From Synergistes sp. (GTDB lineage Bacteria > Synergistota > Synergistia > Synergistales > Synergistaceae): DNA of 8,351 bases. Shown piece after piece: positions 1-5,792 of this stretch. Position 1 is the stretch's first letter. Each line of letters starts with the position of its first letter. The notes beneath the pieces are model-generated. The model was not told the origin of the DNA. It saw only the letters and a program-made list of their open reading frames with translations, and did not search any database. Made by a program: the position numbers and the translations under genes. The stretch lies in the NCBI GenBank assembly GCA_016288355.1, contig JAEEYY010000140.1, forward strand, positions 1 to 8,351, read 5' to 3'.

Positions 1-238
1 TGATAGCAGCGATCGGGATATTTTCGCGCTCCAGCACCTCAAAGACGCCCAGATGGGCAAGTCCCTTTGTGCCTCCGCCGCAGAGTGCGAGCACTATGCC
101 GTCACGGTGCCTGAAACCCCATTCACGCATATGGTCGCGCGTTTCTTCGCTGTCCGGAGCAAACTGGGCGGCGGCGCAGTTTACACTGGTCGCGATTATC
201 AGTGCGGCGCTTATCAGTAATCTATATAAAGATCTCAT
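1..238 (-). CDS. Patatin-like phospholipase, secreted, 5' part only (runs off the left edge)
   Basis: I translated this from the minus strand. The ATG is at 238-236 and 79 full codons are visible before the edge. Residues 1-24 look like a Sec signal peptide: Arg-2 and Arg-6, then a hydrophobic stretch LLISAALIIA, then Ala-Ala-Ala before Gln-25. After a short linker, residues 48-69 read IVLALCGGGTKGLAHLGVFE, the first beta strand and glycine-rich oxyanion-hole loop (GGGTKG, 54-59) of patatin/RssA/NTE-type lipases. These enzymes are Ser-Asp dyad acyl hydrolases. The nucleophile motif GxSxG and the catalytic Asp would lie outside the window, so activity cannot be judged. A GGAAAGG ribosome site sits about 10 nt before the ATG. 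The export signal suggests a periplasmic or outer-membrane role in lipid turnover. Family is well supported, substrate unknown. Confidence 0.88.
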   Translation of the reverse strand, partial: MRSLYRLLISAALIIATSVNCAAAQFAPDSEETRDHMREWGFRHRDGIVLALCGGGTKGLAHLGVFEVLERENIPIAAI

Positions 239-326
239 ATAAAACCGACCTTTCCGTTCATTATCCGCCTGAGTTTTCCCGCGAAGCAAAAAACAACTGT
301 TTCAATTTTGAGACGGACAATCCTGC

Positions 327-355
327 AGTATATGATATATAAATCATTATATCAG
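327..355 (-). promoter_or_regulatory. Candidate sigma-70 promoter for the patatin-like gene
   Basis: On the minus strand, CTGATA (355-350, four of six matches to TTGACA) is followed after exactly 17 nt by TATACT (332-327, five of six matches to TATAAT). Transcription would start near 320 and leave a leader of about 80 nt before the ATG at 238. A second TATAAT lies at 351-346 on the same strand but lacks a good -35. The 156-bp gap 239-394 is otherwise non-coding. It also holds a small hairpin, CTGCGG-TATG-CCGCAG (360-375), with no T-run. Confidence 0.4.
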
Positions 356-394
356 TTTCCTGCGGTATGCCGCAGAAAGAGGCGGCGGCAGACG

Positions 395-1582
395 TTACCG
401 GCTTTTCAGCATTTCGATAAGTTTTGCCGCGATCTTTGCTGATGCGCCCCTTTCCAGGCCGAGAGCCGCATAGCCCTTTGCGGTATCATTGCGCTTTTCC
501 TCGTCGTCCATCATTTCGGCTATATAGCGGCAGGCGCTTTCAGGCGTCATAAGTTCGCGTCTTTCGGCGACAAGGGACCGGCCGCTTATGCGATTGGGGA
601 GCGACACAAACTTTTCCCTGTCGTTGTAGTGAAATACGACTCTTTTCTTTAACGCGCGCGCCGGGGCGCTTTCTGCAGGTATAATGCCGGGTATGCCGTC
701 AAGGGGTATCTCCGCCGCCCTGTTGAGCGGCGCTATCACAAGGAGCGGCACGCCTAAAGACGCGATCTGCAGATTATTGGTCCCCGGAAGCGCGACCGCA
801 AGAGAGGACGCTGCTATCGCATCAAACCGGCGCTCTCTGACAAGCAGAATACGACCGTTTCCGGTCTTTATCTCTTCGGCAAAGCGTTTCCCGGTCCACT
901 CAAATCCGGCGTTCTCGATGCCTTTGCACAGTATCTTTTCGTCAACTGTCGGAGCAAGCGGCATGACAGCCTGCCACGATGAAAACCTTTCATACAGCAG
1001 CTTCGCGCATTCACTGAAAAACCCGGTCATCTGGCCGTATTCGAAGGGGCGGCTGCCGGGCATCATGCAGAAGATCCTGCTTTCTGTAATGCCTGTGGCC
1101 GCACGGAATCCGCAAATGTCGCATGATGAACGTTCCGGCACGCTGTCCAGCATCAGGTTGCCTGTCAGTGTCAGGCGATCTTCGCTTACTCCTGCGTTTT
1201 TAAAGCGTACATACGCGCCCTCGTCAGGGATAAAGTAGTGAGCTACGGAACCGCGCCACCTCGGACGCGCCGTATATGCAGTCCACGGAGCTCCTAACCT
1301 GCGCGAAAGTGTCCAGCCGAACATCGGGTCTCCCCCGAGCTGCAGTATTATGCTTCTGCCTCTCGGGGCGCCGCCCTTCATCGCGTCTGAGAATGTCCCC
1401 GCCGCGGATACTCCGCGCAGACGCAGCGCGGTCTCGCGTTCCATACCGCTTGCGTAAGGGCATGGGAGCGTGACCGCATTTATCCGCACCTCCGGCGCTT
1501 CAGACGCGACCGCTTCCGCGACCGGGGCCAGCCATCCGGACAATTCGCCGGGTGAGTTTGTTAGAATAAATAATGTCTCCAT
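395..1582 (-). CDS. LpxB-related glycosyltransferase (lipid-A-disaccharide synthase-like)
   Basis: This 395-residue protein has the length and two-domain layout of GT19/LpxB enzymes (E. coli LpxB is 382 residues), which join UDP-2,3-diacylglucosamine to lipid X in lipid A synthesis at the inner membrane face. The N-terminal loop LTNSPGELSGWLAP (7-20) occupies the place of the LpxB GExSGD loop but is clearly altered. LGGDP (82-86) follows. MPGSRPFEY (174-182) resembles the LpxB PGSRxxE motif at the start of the second Rossmann domain. ALPGTNNLQIASLGVPLLV (264-282) resembles the donor-binding SGTATLEAALxGxPxVV stretch. The altered loops suggest a divergent subfamily, so the acceptor may not be the canonical one. 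The ATG is preceded by GGAG at 7 nt. It is divergent from remB-gyrB. I see no hairpin with a T-run after the stop. The LpxB-like fold is likely, the exact reaction uncertain. Confidence 0.72.
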   Translation of the reverse strand: METLFILTNSPGELSGWLAPVAEAVASEAPEVRINAVTLPCPYASGMERETALRLRGVSAAGTFSDAMKGGAPRGRSIILQLGGDPMFGWTLSRRLGAPWTAYTARPRWRGSVAHYFIPDEGAYVRFKNAGVSEDRLTLTGNLMLDSVPERSSCDICGFRAATGITESRIFCMMPGSRPFEYGQMTGFFSECAKLLYERFSSWQAVMPLAPTVDEKILCKGIENAGFEWTGKRFAEEIKTGNGRILLVRERRFDAIAASSLAVALPGTNNLQIASLGVPLLVIAPLNRAAEIPLDGIPGIIPAESAPARALKKRVVFHYNDREKFVSLPNRISGRSLVAERRELMTPESACRYIAEMMDDEEKRNDTAKGYAALGLERGASAKIAAKLIEMLKSR

Positions 1583-1610
1583 CGATTCACTCCGTTTCAG
1601 GCAGCCTCCA

Positions 1611-1619
1611 TGGTATAAT
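1611..1619 (+). promoter_or_regulatory. Extended -10 promoter for remB-gyrB
   Basis: TGGTATAAT is a perfect extended -10 element (TGnTATAAT). No good -35 is visible 16-18 nt upstream, which is tolerated by extended -10 promoters. The predicted start near 1626 leaves a leader of about 20 nt, just enough for the GGGGGA ribosome site at 1632-1637 before the remB ATG. Confidence 0.6.
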
Positions 1620-1646
1620 TATAAGCTGAACGGGGGATTCTACAAA
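1618..1646 (-). promoter_or_regulatory. Candidate promoter for the LpxB-like gene, overlapping the remB promoter
   Basis: On the minus strand TATAAT occupies 1623-1618 and shares two bases with the plus-strand TATAAT at 1614-1619, because TATAATTATA (1614-1623) is a perfect palindrome. The -35 is weak: TTTGTA (1646-1641) at 17 nt or TTGTAG at 16 nt, three of six matches each. Transcription would start near 1611, about 29 nt before the ATG at 1582. Confidence 0.35.
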
Positions 1647-1840
1647 TGTTTATTCCTCTTGACGGCGAAAATATATTATGTCTCGCAAATGTTGTTGCGA
1701 TCTGTAAAAACGGCGATAAGACCGAGATACTGCGGCGCGGCGGGAGAAGGGAGATTTCCGTGTTCACTCCGTCCACGCTTGCCAAAAGGAAAGAGGCATT
1801 TTCAGCTAAAGCACTGTACCGGCGGACGAAAAGCCGGTAA
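1646..1840 (+). CDS. remB: RemB-like DUF370 small protein
   Basis: This 64-residue protein begins MFIPLDGENI, like the MYIHLGDD start of Bacillus RemB (YaaB), and contains TPSTLAKRK (41-49), which matches the S-S-x-TLKKR signature of that family. In B. subtilis yaaB lies directly upstream of gyrB, and the same order is seen here with a 24-bp gap, which strongly supports the assignment. DUF370 proteins include RemA, a DNA-binding activator of biofilm matrix and osmoprotection genes. RemB itself is poorly understood. At 64 residues it is shorter than Bacillus RemB (about 81), with the middle region compressed and rich in Arg/Lys (KNGDKTEILRRGGRRE). A GGGGGA ribosome site lies 8 nt before the ATG. 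It is co-transcribed with gyrB from the extended -10 promoter. The family is likely, the regulatory role inferred. Confidence 0.75.
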   Translation: MFIPLDGENILCLANVVAICKNGDKTEILRRGGRREISVFTPSTLAKRKEAFSAKALYRRTKSR

Positions 1841-1864
1841 TTACTTACGAAGGGGTTTTTATGC

Positions 1865-3805
1865 ATGGCAGATCCGGAAATTCAGGCCTTTCCTGCACAG
1901 AACGCAGACGAGTCGGCCTACACTGCTAAAGATATCCATGTGCTGGAGGGACTTGAAGCCGTAAGAAAGCGCCCCGGCATGTATATAGGCGATCAGGGGC
2001 AGCGCGGGCTGCATCATCTTGTTTATGAGGTCGTGGATAACTCTATAGACGAATCTCTCGCAGGCTTCTGCGACACGATAGACGTGTCCGTAAACGCCGA
2101 CGGCAGCGTCACGGTAGTCGACAACGGCCGCGGCATACCGACCGAAATGCACGAATCCGGCAGACCGGCGGCAGAGGTCGTGCTTACCGTCCTGCACGCG
2201 GGCGGCAAGTTTGACAAGAGCGCCTATCAGGTATCCGGAGGGCTGCACGGCGTCGGCGTTTCCGTCGTAAACGCGCTCTCTGAATGGCTCGAGCTCACTA
2301 TATGGCGCGGCGGCAAAGAATACCGTCAGCGCTACGAGCGCGGCATTCCCGTCACGCCCCTTACAGAAACCGGGGACACTTCTCTTCGCGGCACGCGCGT
2401 TCAGTTTCTGCCGGACAGTGAGATATTTTCTACGACCGAATTCCAGTCGGATATATTAAAGCAGCGCCTGCGTGAGCTTGCTTTCCTGAATTCACACGTC
2501 ACGATAAACTACGAAGATCTGCGCCCCGAAAAACAGGAAAAGAAAAGCTACAATTACCCCGGCGGGATATCGGCCTTTGTCGAATACCTGAACAAGGGCA
2601 AGGAAGTCCTCTTCAAGGATCCGCTGATAATCTCGGGCGAAAAAGAAAAGACCCAGGTCGAAGTGGCTATTCAGTACAACGACTCCTATCTTGAAAGGCT
2701 GTACGGCTTCGTAAACCTTATAAACACAGTCGAAGGCGGCACGCACGTCGCAGGCTTCCGCAGCGCGGTCACGCGCGCGATAAACGACGAGGCCCGAAAG
2801 CTCAAGATACTGAAGGACAAAGATACGAACCTCACAGGCGACGATCTTAAAGAAGGGCTCACCGCGGTAATCTCAGTGAAGGTCATGGAGCCTCAGTTTG
2901 AGGGGCAGACAAAGACAAAGCTCGGCAACAGCGACGTAAAGGGCATAGTAGATTCGATAGTTTACGACGGCCTGAAAGAAGCGCTTGACGAACGCCCCGA
3001 GATACTGAAGCCGATAGTGGAAAGCGCGATACGCGCGCGTCAGGCGCGCGAAGCCGCGAAAAAGGCCAAAGAACTGGTGCGCCGCAAATCCGCGATGAAC
3101 GGACTTACTCTGCCGGGCAAGCTCTCCGACTGCTCCAACAGAAACCCGGCCGACTGTGAGATATATATCGTCGAGGGAGATTCCGCGGGAGGCAGCGCCA
3201 AACAGGGACGCAACCGTGAATTTCAGGCGATACTGCCGCTGCGCGGCAAGATTCTGAATGTTGAGAAGGCCCGCCTCGAAAAAATATTAAGCAGCGAAAC
3301 GATACGCAATATAATACTGGCGCTCGGCTGCGGCGTAGGCGACGATTTCAACGAGGAAAAGCTGCGCTACCACAAGATATTCATCATGGCTGATGCCGAC
3401 GTCGACGGTGCGCATATAAGAACTCTGTTACTTACGCTCTTCTTCCGCTATATGCCTCAGATCATAGAAAAAGGCTACCTCTATGTCGCGCAGCCGCCTC
3501 TCTTCCGCGTTCAGTGCGGCAAAGAGACGACATACTGTTTTTCCGAAAAAGAGATGAAGGAAGTACAGAACAGGGCCGAGGGAAAGAAAGTCGAGGTCCA
3601 GCGCTACAAAGGGCTCGGCGAGATGAACGCCGAACAGCTCTGGGAGACCACTATGAATCCCGAAAACCGCATCGTCAACCGCGTGGAGGTCCAGGACGCG
3701 GTCGAAGCGGACGAACTGTTTGGAATACTTATGGGGGACGTTGTCGAACCGCGCAGAAAATTCATAGAACAGTTCGGGAAAGACGTCCAGAATCTGGATA
3801 TATAA
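1865..3805 (+). CDS. gyrB: DNA gyrase subunit B
   Basis: This is the ATPase subunit of DNA gyrase, which with GyrA introduces negative supercoils. The 646-residue length fits the short GyrB class without the extra insert of E. coli GyrB (804). All key elements are present. In the GHKL ATPase domain there are catalytic Glu-55 and Asn-59 in YEVVDNSIDE, Asp-86 in DNGRGIP, the ATP-lid GGLHGVGVSVVN (125-136) and Arg-148, equivalent to E. coli Arg-136. The transducer contains the QTKTKLGN motif. The TOPRIM domain has EGDSAGG (Glu-437) and the metal-binding DADVD (Asp-510, 512, 514). The tail carries QRYKGLGEMN. ParE is less likely because of the EGDSAGGSAKQGR context and the link to remB. The ATG at 1865 is preceded by GAAGGGG at 9 nt. 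An overlapping ATG at 1861 is out of frame. No truncation or missing residue was seen. Confidence 0.97.
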   Translation: MADPEIQAFPAQNADESAYTAKDIHVLEGLEAVRKRPGMYIGDQGQRGLHHLVYEVVDNSIDESLAGFCDTIDVSVNADGSVTVVDNGRGIPTEMHESGRPAAEVVLTVLHAGGKFDKSAYQVSGGLHGVGVSVVNALSEWLELTIWRGGKEYRQRYERGIPVTPLTETGDTSLRGTRVQFLPDSEIFSTTEFQSDILKQRLRELAFLNSHVTINYEDLRPEKQEKKSYNYPGGISAFVEYLNKGKEVLFKDPLIISGEKEKTQVEVAIQYNDSYLERLYGFVNLINTVEGGTHVAGFRSAVTRAINDEARKLKILKDKDTNLTGDDLKEGLTAVISVKVMEPQFEGQTKTKLGNSDVKGIVDSIVYDGLKEALDERPEILKPIVESAIRARQAREAAKKAKELVRRKSAMNGLTLPGKLSDCSNRNPADCEIYIVEGDSAGGSAKQGRNREFQAILPLRGKILNVEKARLEKILSSETIRNIILALGCGVGDDFNEEKLRYHKIFIMADADVDGAHIRTLLLTLFFRYMPQIIEKGYLYVAQPPLFRVQCGKETTYCFSEKEMKEVQNRAEGKKVEVQRYKGLGEMNAEQLWETTMNPENRIVNRVEVQDAVEADELFGILMGDVVEPRRKFIEQFGKDVQNLDI

Positions 3806-3835
3806 CGCGCTGCCCCGCGGGGCGGCGCGTCTTTT
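3805..3835 (+). terminator. Intrinsic terminator of remB-gyrB
   Basis: CGCGCTGCCCC (3806-3816) pairs with GGGGCGGCGCG (3819-3829), with one T-G wobble and a minimal GC loop that probably opens to four bases. It is followed by TCTTTT (3830-3835). The last base of the gyrB stop codon can also pair, so the stem begins at the stop. Confidence 0.85.
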
Positions 3836-3864
3836 AAAACGCAGCGCGGGAAAAGGCTTTCAGA

Positions 3865-4653
3865 ATGTTTTACCTTTACAAGCTGGCCGGCGCGTTTTCG
3901 GTGCCGCCGGGACTTTTCATACTGGCAGCAGCGGCTGCGTTCCTCTTAAGGAAAAAGCTGCGTGTTTTTTCACGCCTGATCATCTGTTCTTCACTGCTGT
4001 TTTTTTATATCATGAGCACACAGGCCGGCGCGCTGCTTATAACAGGGCCTCTTGAATCACACTGTGAAAATACCCTTCCTCCGGACAAAGATCCCGCTGC
4101 CTTTCTTGTTCTTGCCGGAGGCTCCTCCTATGACAAAAGCGGCACCGCAGCTTTTCCCTCCCCTGCCACCCTTGACCGTCTTTTATGCGCTGTCAGGGCT
4201 GCAGCTTCGCGTTCCGGAAAAAACATAATGCTGCTGTCCGGAGGCAATACCTTCGGAGACAGCGGTTCCTCCGAAGCACGGATAATGGCGGCGTCTGCGC
4301 GTGAAATGGGCTGGAACGGAGAGATAATAATAGAAGAAGCGTCGCGCACAACAGCTGAAAATCTGAAGTATTCCGCAAAAATGCTCGAAGAGCGCTCCAT
4401 AAATAATATCGTTATAGTAACAAGCGCTTATCATATGCCGCGGGCTGTAATGACAGCAAAAAAGCATCTGGTCGGGGCGCATCTTTTTTCATACGCGCCG
4501 GGACGTATCACGGATCCGTCGCTCAGATGCTTCTGGTCTTTTCTGCCAGACGGCGGATGCTTCGCGGTAAGCTGCGCCGGCATAAGGGAGTATGCCGGCA
4601 TAGCGGCATGCAAAGCCGCGTCGCTGTTTAAGAGCACGGCGGGCCGCTCTTGA
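3865..4653 (+). CDS. YdcF/ElyC-like DUF218 membrane-anchored protein
   Basis: The 262 residues begin with two membrane segments (about 9-28 and 36-59) separated by a basic RKKLR loop. A DUF218 domain then begins near residue 79. Its signatures are FLVLAGG (80-86), IMLLSGG (121-127), SSEARIM (135-141), EEASRTTAEN (157-166) and IVTSAYHMPRA (184-194), in the order expected for the YdcF/SanA/ElyC family. The two-helix anchor is like ElyC (YcbC), which affects envelope integrity and lipid-carrier or peptidoglycan metabolism in E. coli. The biochemical reaction of the family is not firmly established. The weak ribosome site AAAAGG lies 8 nt before the ATG. It follows the gyrB terminator by about 30 bp. 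No distinct promoter is seen, so expression may depend on read-through or an unrecognised promoter. Its 3' end is rich in palindromes. Confidence 0.82.
   Translation: MFYLYKLAGAFSVPPGLFILAAAAAFLLRKKLRVFSRLIICSSLLFFYIMSTQAGALLITGPLESHCENTLPPDKDPAAFLVLAGGSSYDKSGTAAFPSPATLDRLLCAVRAAASRSGKNIMLLSGGNTFGDSGSSEARIMAASAREMGWNGEIIIEEASRTTAENLKYSAKMLEERSINNIVIVTSAYHMPRAVMTAKKHLVGAHLFSYAPGRITDPSLRCFWSFLPDGGCFAVSCAGIREYAGIAACKAASLFKSTAGRS
4576..4599 (+). repeat. Perfect 9-bp hairpin inside the 3' end of the ydcF-like gene
   Basis: GCCGGCATA (4576-4584) and TATGCCGGC (4591-4599) are perfect inverted arms around the loop AGGGAG. The right arm extends into a 12-bp palindrome, TATGCCGGCATA (4591-4602), and a further stem GCGGC/GCCGC follows (4603-4607 with 4615-4619). 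There is no T-run, so this is not an intrinsic terminator. It codes for AGIREYAGI, so the symmetry may partly reflect the repeated Ala-Gly-Ile codons. Confidence 0.5.
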
Positions 4654-4678
4654 CAACAAACTGAGCCTGTCTGAAAAT
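4650..4678 (+). promoter_or_regulatory. Candidate gpmA promoter overlapping the ydcF stop codon
   Basis: A perfect TTGACA -35 (4650-4655) contains the TGA stop of the upstream gene. After a 17-nt spacer comes GAAAAT (4673-4678, four of six matches to TATAAT). The start near 4685 gives a leader of about 37 nt. Inside that leader ATATCTGG occurs twice in tandem (4697-4712), running into the GGAGG ribosome site. Confidence 0.5.
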
Positions 4679-4721
4679 GTAACTGCGGTTATAACAATAT
4701 CTGGATATCTGGAGGCGCCAT

Positions 4722-5471
4722 ATGTACAAAATAGTTCTGATTAGACACGGTGAAAGCACATGGAACAAAGAAAACCGCTTTACGGGCTGGCAGGATGTTC
4801 CGCTCTCCGACAAAGGGCTTGCTGAGGCGCATGAGGCCGGCAAACTGCTGAAAAAAGAAGGATTCGTCTTCGACAAGGCATACACTTCGGTACTCTGCCG
4901 CGCGATAAAGACTCTGTGGGCCGTTCTCGAAGAGACCGGTCTTATGTGGATCCCGGTGGAAAAATCATGGCGTCTCAATGAACGTCATTACGGTGCGCTG
5001 CAGGGGCTGAACAAGGCCGACACAGCCGCAAAGTACGGGGACGCTCAGGTAAAGATATGGCGGCGCAGCTACGCGACCCGTCCGCCGCAGCTTGAAAAGA
5101 GCGATGACCGCTGGCCGGGACATGAGATGCGCTACTCCTCTCTGACCGAAGAGGAACTTCCGCTCGGAGAATGCCTCGCCGACACAGTAGCCCGCGTCGT
5201 GCCGTACTGGGAGAAGAGCATAGTTCCGGATATAGCTGCCGGGAAGCGTCTTATAGTTGCAGCTCACGGCAACAGCCTGCGCGCACTTGTCAAATATCTG
5301 GACAACGTGTCGGAAGAAGAGATTCTTGAGATAAACATACCGACCGGCGTGCCGCTCGTATATGAGCTTGACGAGGATATGAAGCCGATAAAGCACTACT
5401 ATCTCGGCGACGCCGACGCGATAGCAAAGGCGCAGGCAGCGGTCGCAAAACAGGGCTCGGCGAAGAAATAA
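4722..5471 (+). CDS. gpmA: 2,3-bisphosphoglycerate-dependent phosphoglycerate mutase
   Basis: This enzyme interconverts 3-phosphoglycerate and 2-phosphoglycerate in glycolysis and gluconeogenesis through a phosphohistidine, primed by 2,3-bisphosphoglycerate. The 249 residues match the family's usual length of about 250. The phospho-acceptor His-9 is in LIRHGESTWN (6-15). FTGWQDVPLS (20-29), Arg-60 in TSVLCRAIKT, the catalytic acid Glu-87 in NERHYGALQGLNK (86-98), and His-182 in AAHGNSLRALVKYL complete the active site, equivalent to E. coli His-11, Arg-62, Glu-89 and His-184. The long form with the 100-130 insert (WRRSYATRPP) separates it from short PhoE/CobC-type phosphatases. A strong GGAGG site lies 6 nt before the ATG. 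It appears to be monocistronic between its own promoter candidate and a strong terminator. No defects seen. Confidence 0.96.
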   Translation: MYKIVLIRHGESTWNKENRFTGWQDVPLSDKGLAEAHEAGKLLKKEGFVFDKAYTSVLCRAIKTLWAVLEETGLMWIPVEKSWRLNERHYGALQGLNKADTAAKYGDAQVKIWRRSYATRPPQLEKSDDRWPGHEMRYSSLTEEELPLGECLADTVARVVPYWEKSIVPDIAAGKRLIVAAHGNSLRALVKYLDNVSEEEILEINIPTGVPLVYELDEDMKPIKHYYLGDADAIAKAQAAVAKQGSAKK

Positions 5472-5504
5472 CAGCCAGCAGTCCCGCAGCAGATTCTGAT
5501 GCAG

Positions 5505-5538
5505 AAGCGCGGCCCTCTGTTTACGGGGCCGCGCTTTT
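5505..5538 (+). terminator. Intrinsic terminator of gpmA
   Basis: AAGCGCGGCCC (5505-5515) pairs perfectly over 11 bp with GGGCCGCGCTT (5526-5536) around a 10-nt loop. A TTTT run (5535-5538) follows. It lies 34 nt after the gpmA stop. Confidence 0.85.
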
Positions 5539-5663
5539 CCGCGGACAATTCTGCGGCTGTATAATTTCAGTCTTTATACAGCTCATACGGTAGGATGGTT
5601 TATAATTATTGATTATTGGAAAATATGTCCAGAATATGCCGTATGACCGGGGGAAATGTTTAG
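5539..5663 (+). other. Non-coding, AT-rich leader/upstream region of the yqeC-mocA operon
   Basis: This is the non-coding part of the 317-base gap between gpmA and the likely yqeC start. It holds a 9-bp perfect inverted repeat (5556-5582), a second 8-bp perfect pairing (5583-5590 with 5639-5646), and a tandem ATTATTG repeat (5605-5618). Two TATAAT words lie at 5560-5565 and 5601-5606, neither with a convincing -35 or extended -10. The operon promoter is therefore probably here but cannot be fixed. I do not recognise a known riboswitch class. Confidence 0.5.
5556..5582. repeat. Perfect 9-bp inverted repeat, possible operator or hairpin
   Basis: GCTGTATAA (5556-5564) and TTATACAGC (5574-5582) are perfect inverted arms with a 9-nt spacer. 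The left arm overlaps a TATAAT word at 5560-5565, so a protein bound here could block that promoter. If transcribed, the same bases form a stable hairpin stacked directly on the next helix (5583-5590 with 5639-5646). The next bases are TCATACGG with no T-run, so this is not a terminator. Confidence 0.5.
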
Positions 5664-5792
5664 ATGAATTACGGTGATTTTTACAGAAGTTTTGAGCCCG
5701 GGCCCTTTTATATAAAACGCTGGTGGATGATAGGCAGCGGGCGCATAAACTGCGCAGCCGCGGACAGAGTCCGGGAAGGCAGCTTAAGTTGA
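5664..5792 (+). CDS. Possible small protein or leader peptide before yqeC (42 codons)
   Basis: An ATG at 5664 opens a 42-codon frame starting MNYGDFYRSF and containing FYIKRWWMIGSGRINCAA (15-32). It ends with TGA at 5790-5792. GGGGG (5649-5653) lies 10 nt upstream and resembles the remB and gyrB ribosome sites. The stop overlaps the proposed TTG start of yqeC in the sequence TTGA, the arrangement expected for translational coupling. I do not recognise the peptide. It is aromatic-rich at the N-terminus (Tyr, Phe, Trp, Trp) and has no clear membrane helix or Cys pair. It contains a 12-bp palindrome, TTTTATATAAAA (5706-5717). A frame this short can arise by chance, so confidence is low. Confidence 0.3.
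   Translation: MNYGDFYRSFEPGPFYIKRWWMIGSGRINCAAADRVREGSLS
5773..5779 (+). promoter_or_regulatory. Ribosome binding site supporting a TTG start for yqeC
   Basis: GGGAAGG lies 9 nt before TTG at 5789-5791. The alternative in-frame GTG at 5723 has no purine-rich site before it (the preceding bases are TATAAAACGCTG). The TTG start places the P-loop at residue 24, where it normally lies in YqeC proteins. Confidence 0.6.

Noticed and set aside
170..180. Lipoprotein signal in the patatin-like protein (Cys-21)
   Set aside because: Asn precedes the Cys, which does not fit the lipobox. An ordinary Sec signal with cleavage after Ala-24 fits better.
359..378. Hairpin CTGCGG-TATG-CCGCAG as a terminator for the LpxB-like gene
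   Set aside because: The stem is only 6 bp and no T-run follows on either strand.
684..1238. A 184-codon open frame on the plus strand opposite the LpxB-like gene
   Set aside because: It is antisense to a gene with recognisable motifs, has no family features, and its length follows from the GC-rich codon pattern of the minus-strand gene.
5605..5618. Tandem repeat as a seed of a repeat array
   Set aside because: There are only two 7-bp copies (ATTATTG), with no spacers or further units, so neither a CRISPR nor an origin iteron array is supported.
5706..5717. TTTTATATAAAA as a ModE (molybdate repressor) site before yqeC
   Set aside because: It has a TATATA core but lacks the spaced, inverted half-sites of a ModE operator as I know them, and it lies inside a possible coding frame. 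The match is too weak to call.
5723..5788. GTG at 5723 as the yqeC start
   Set aside because: It has no ribosome site, and the added residues do not resemble YqeC. The TTG at 5789 has GGGAAGG at 9 nt and gives the usual distance to the P-loop.
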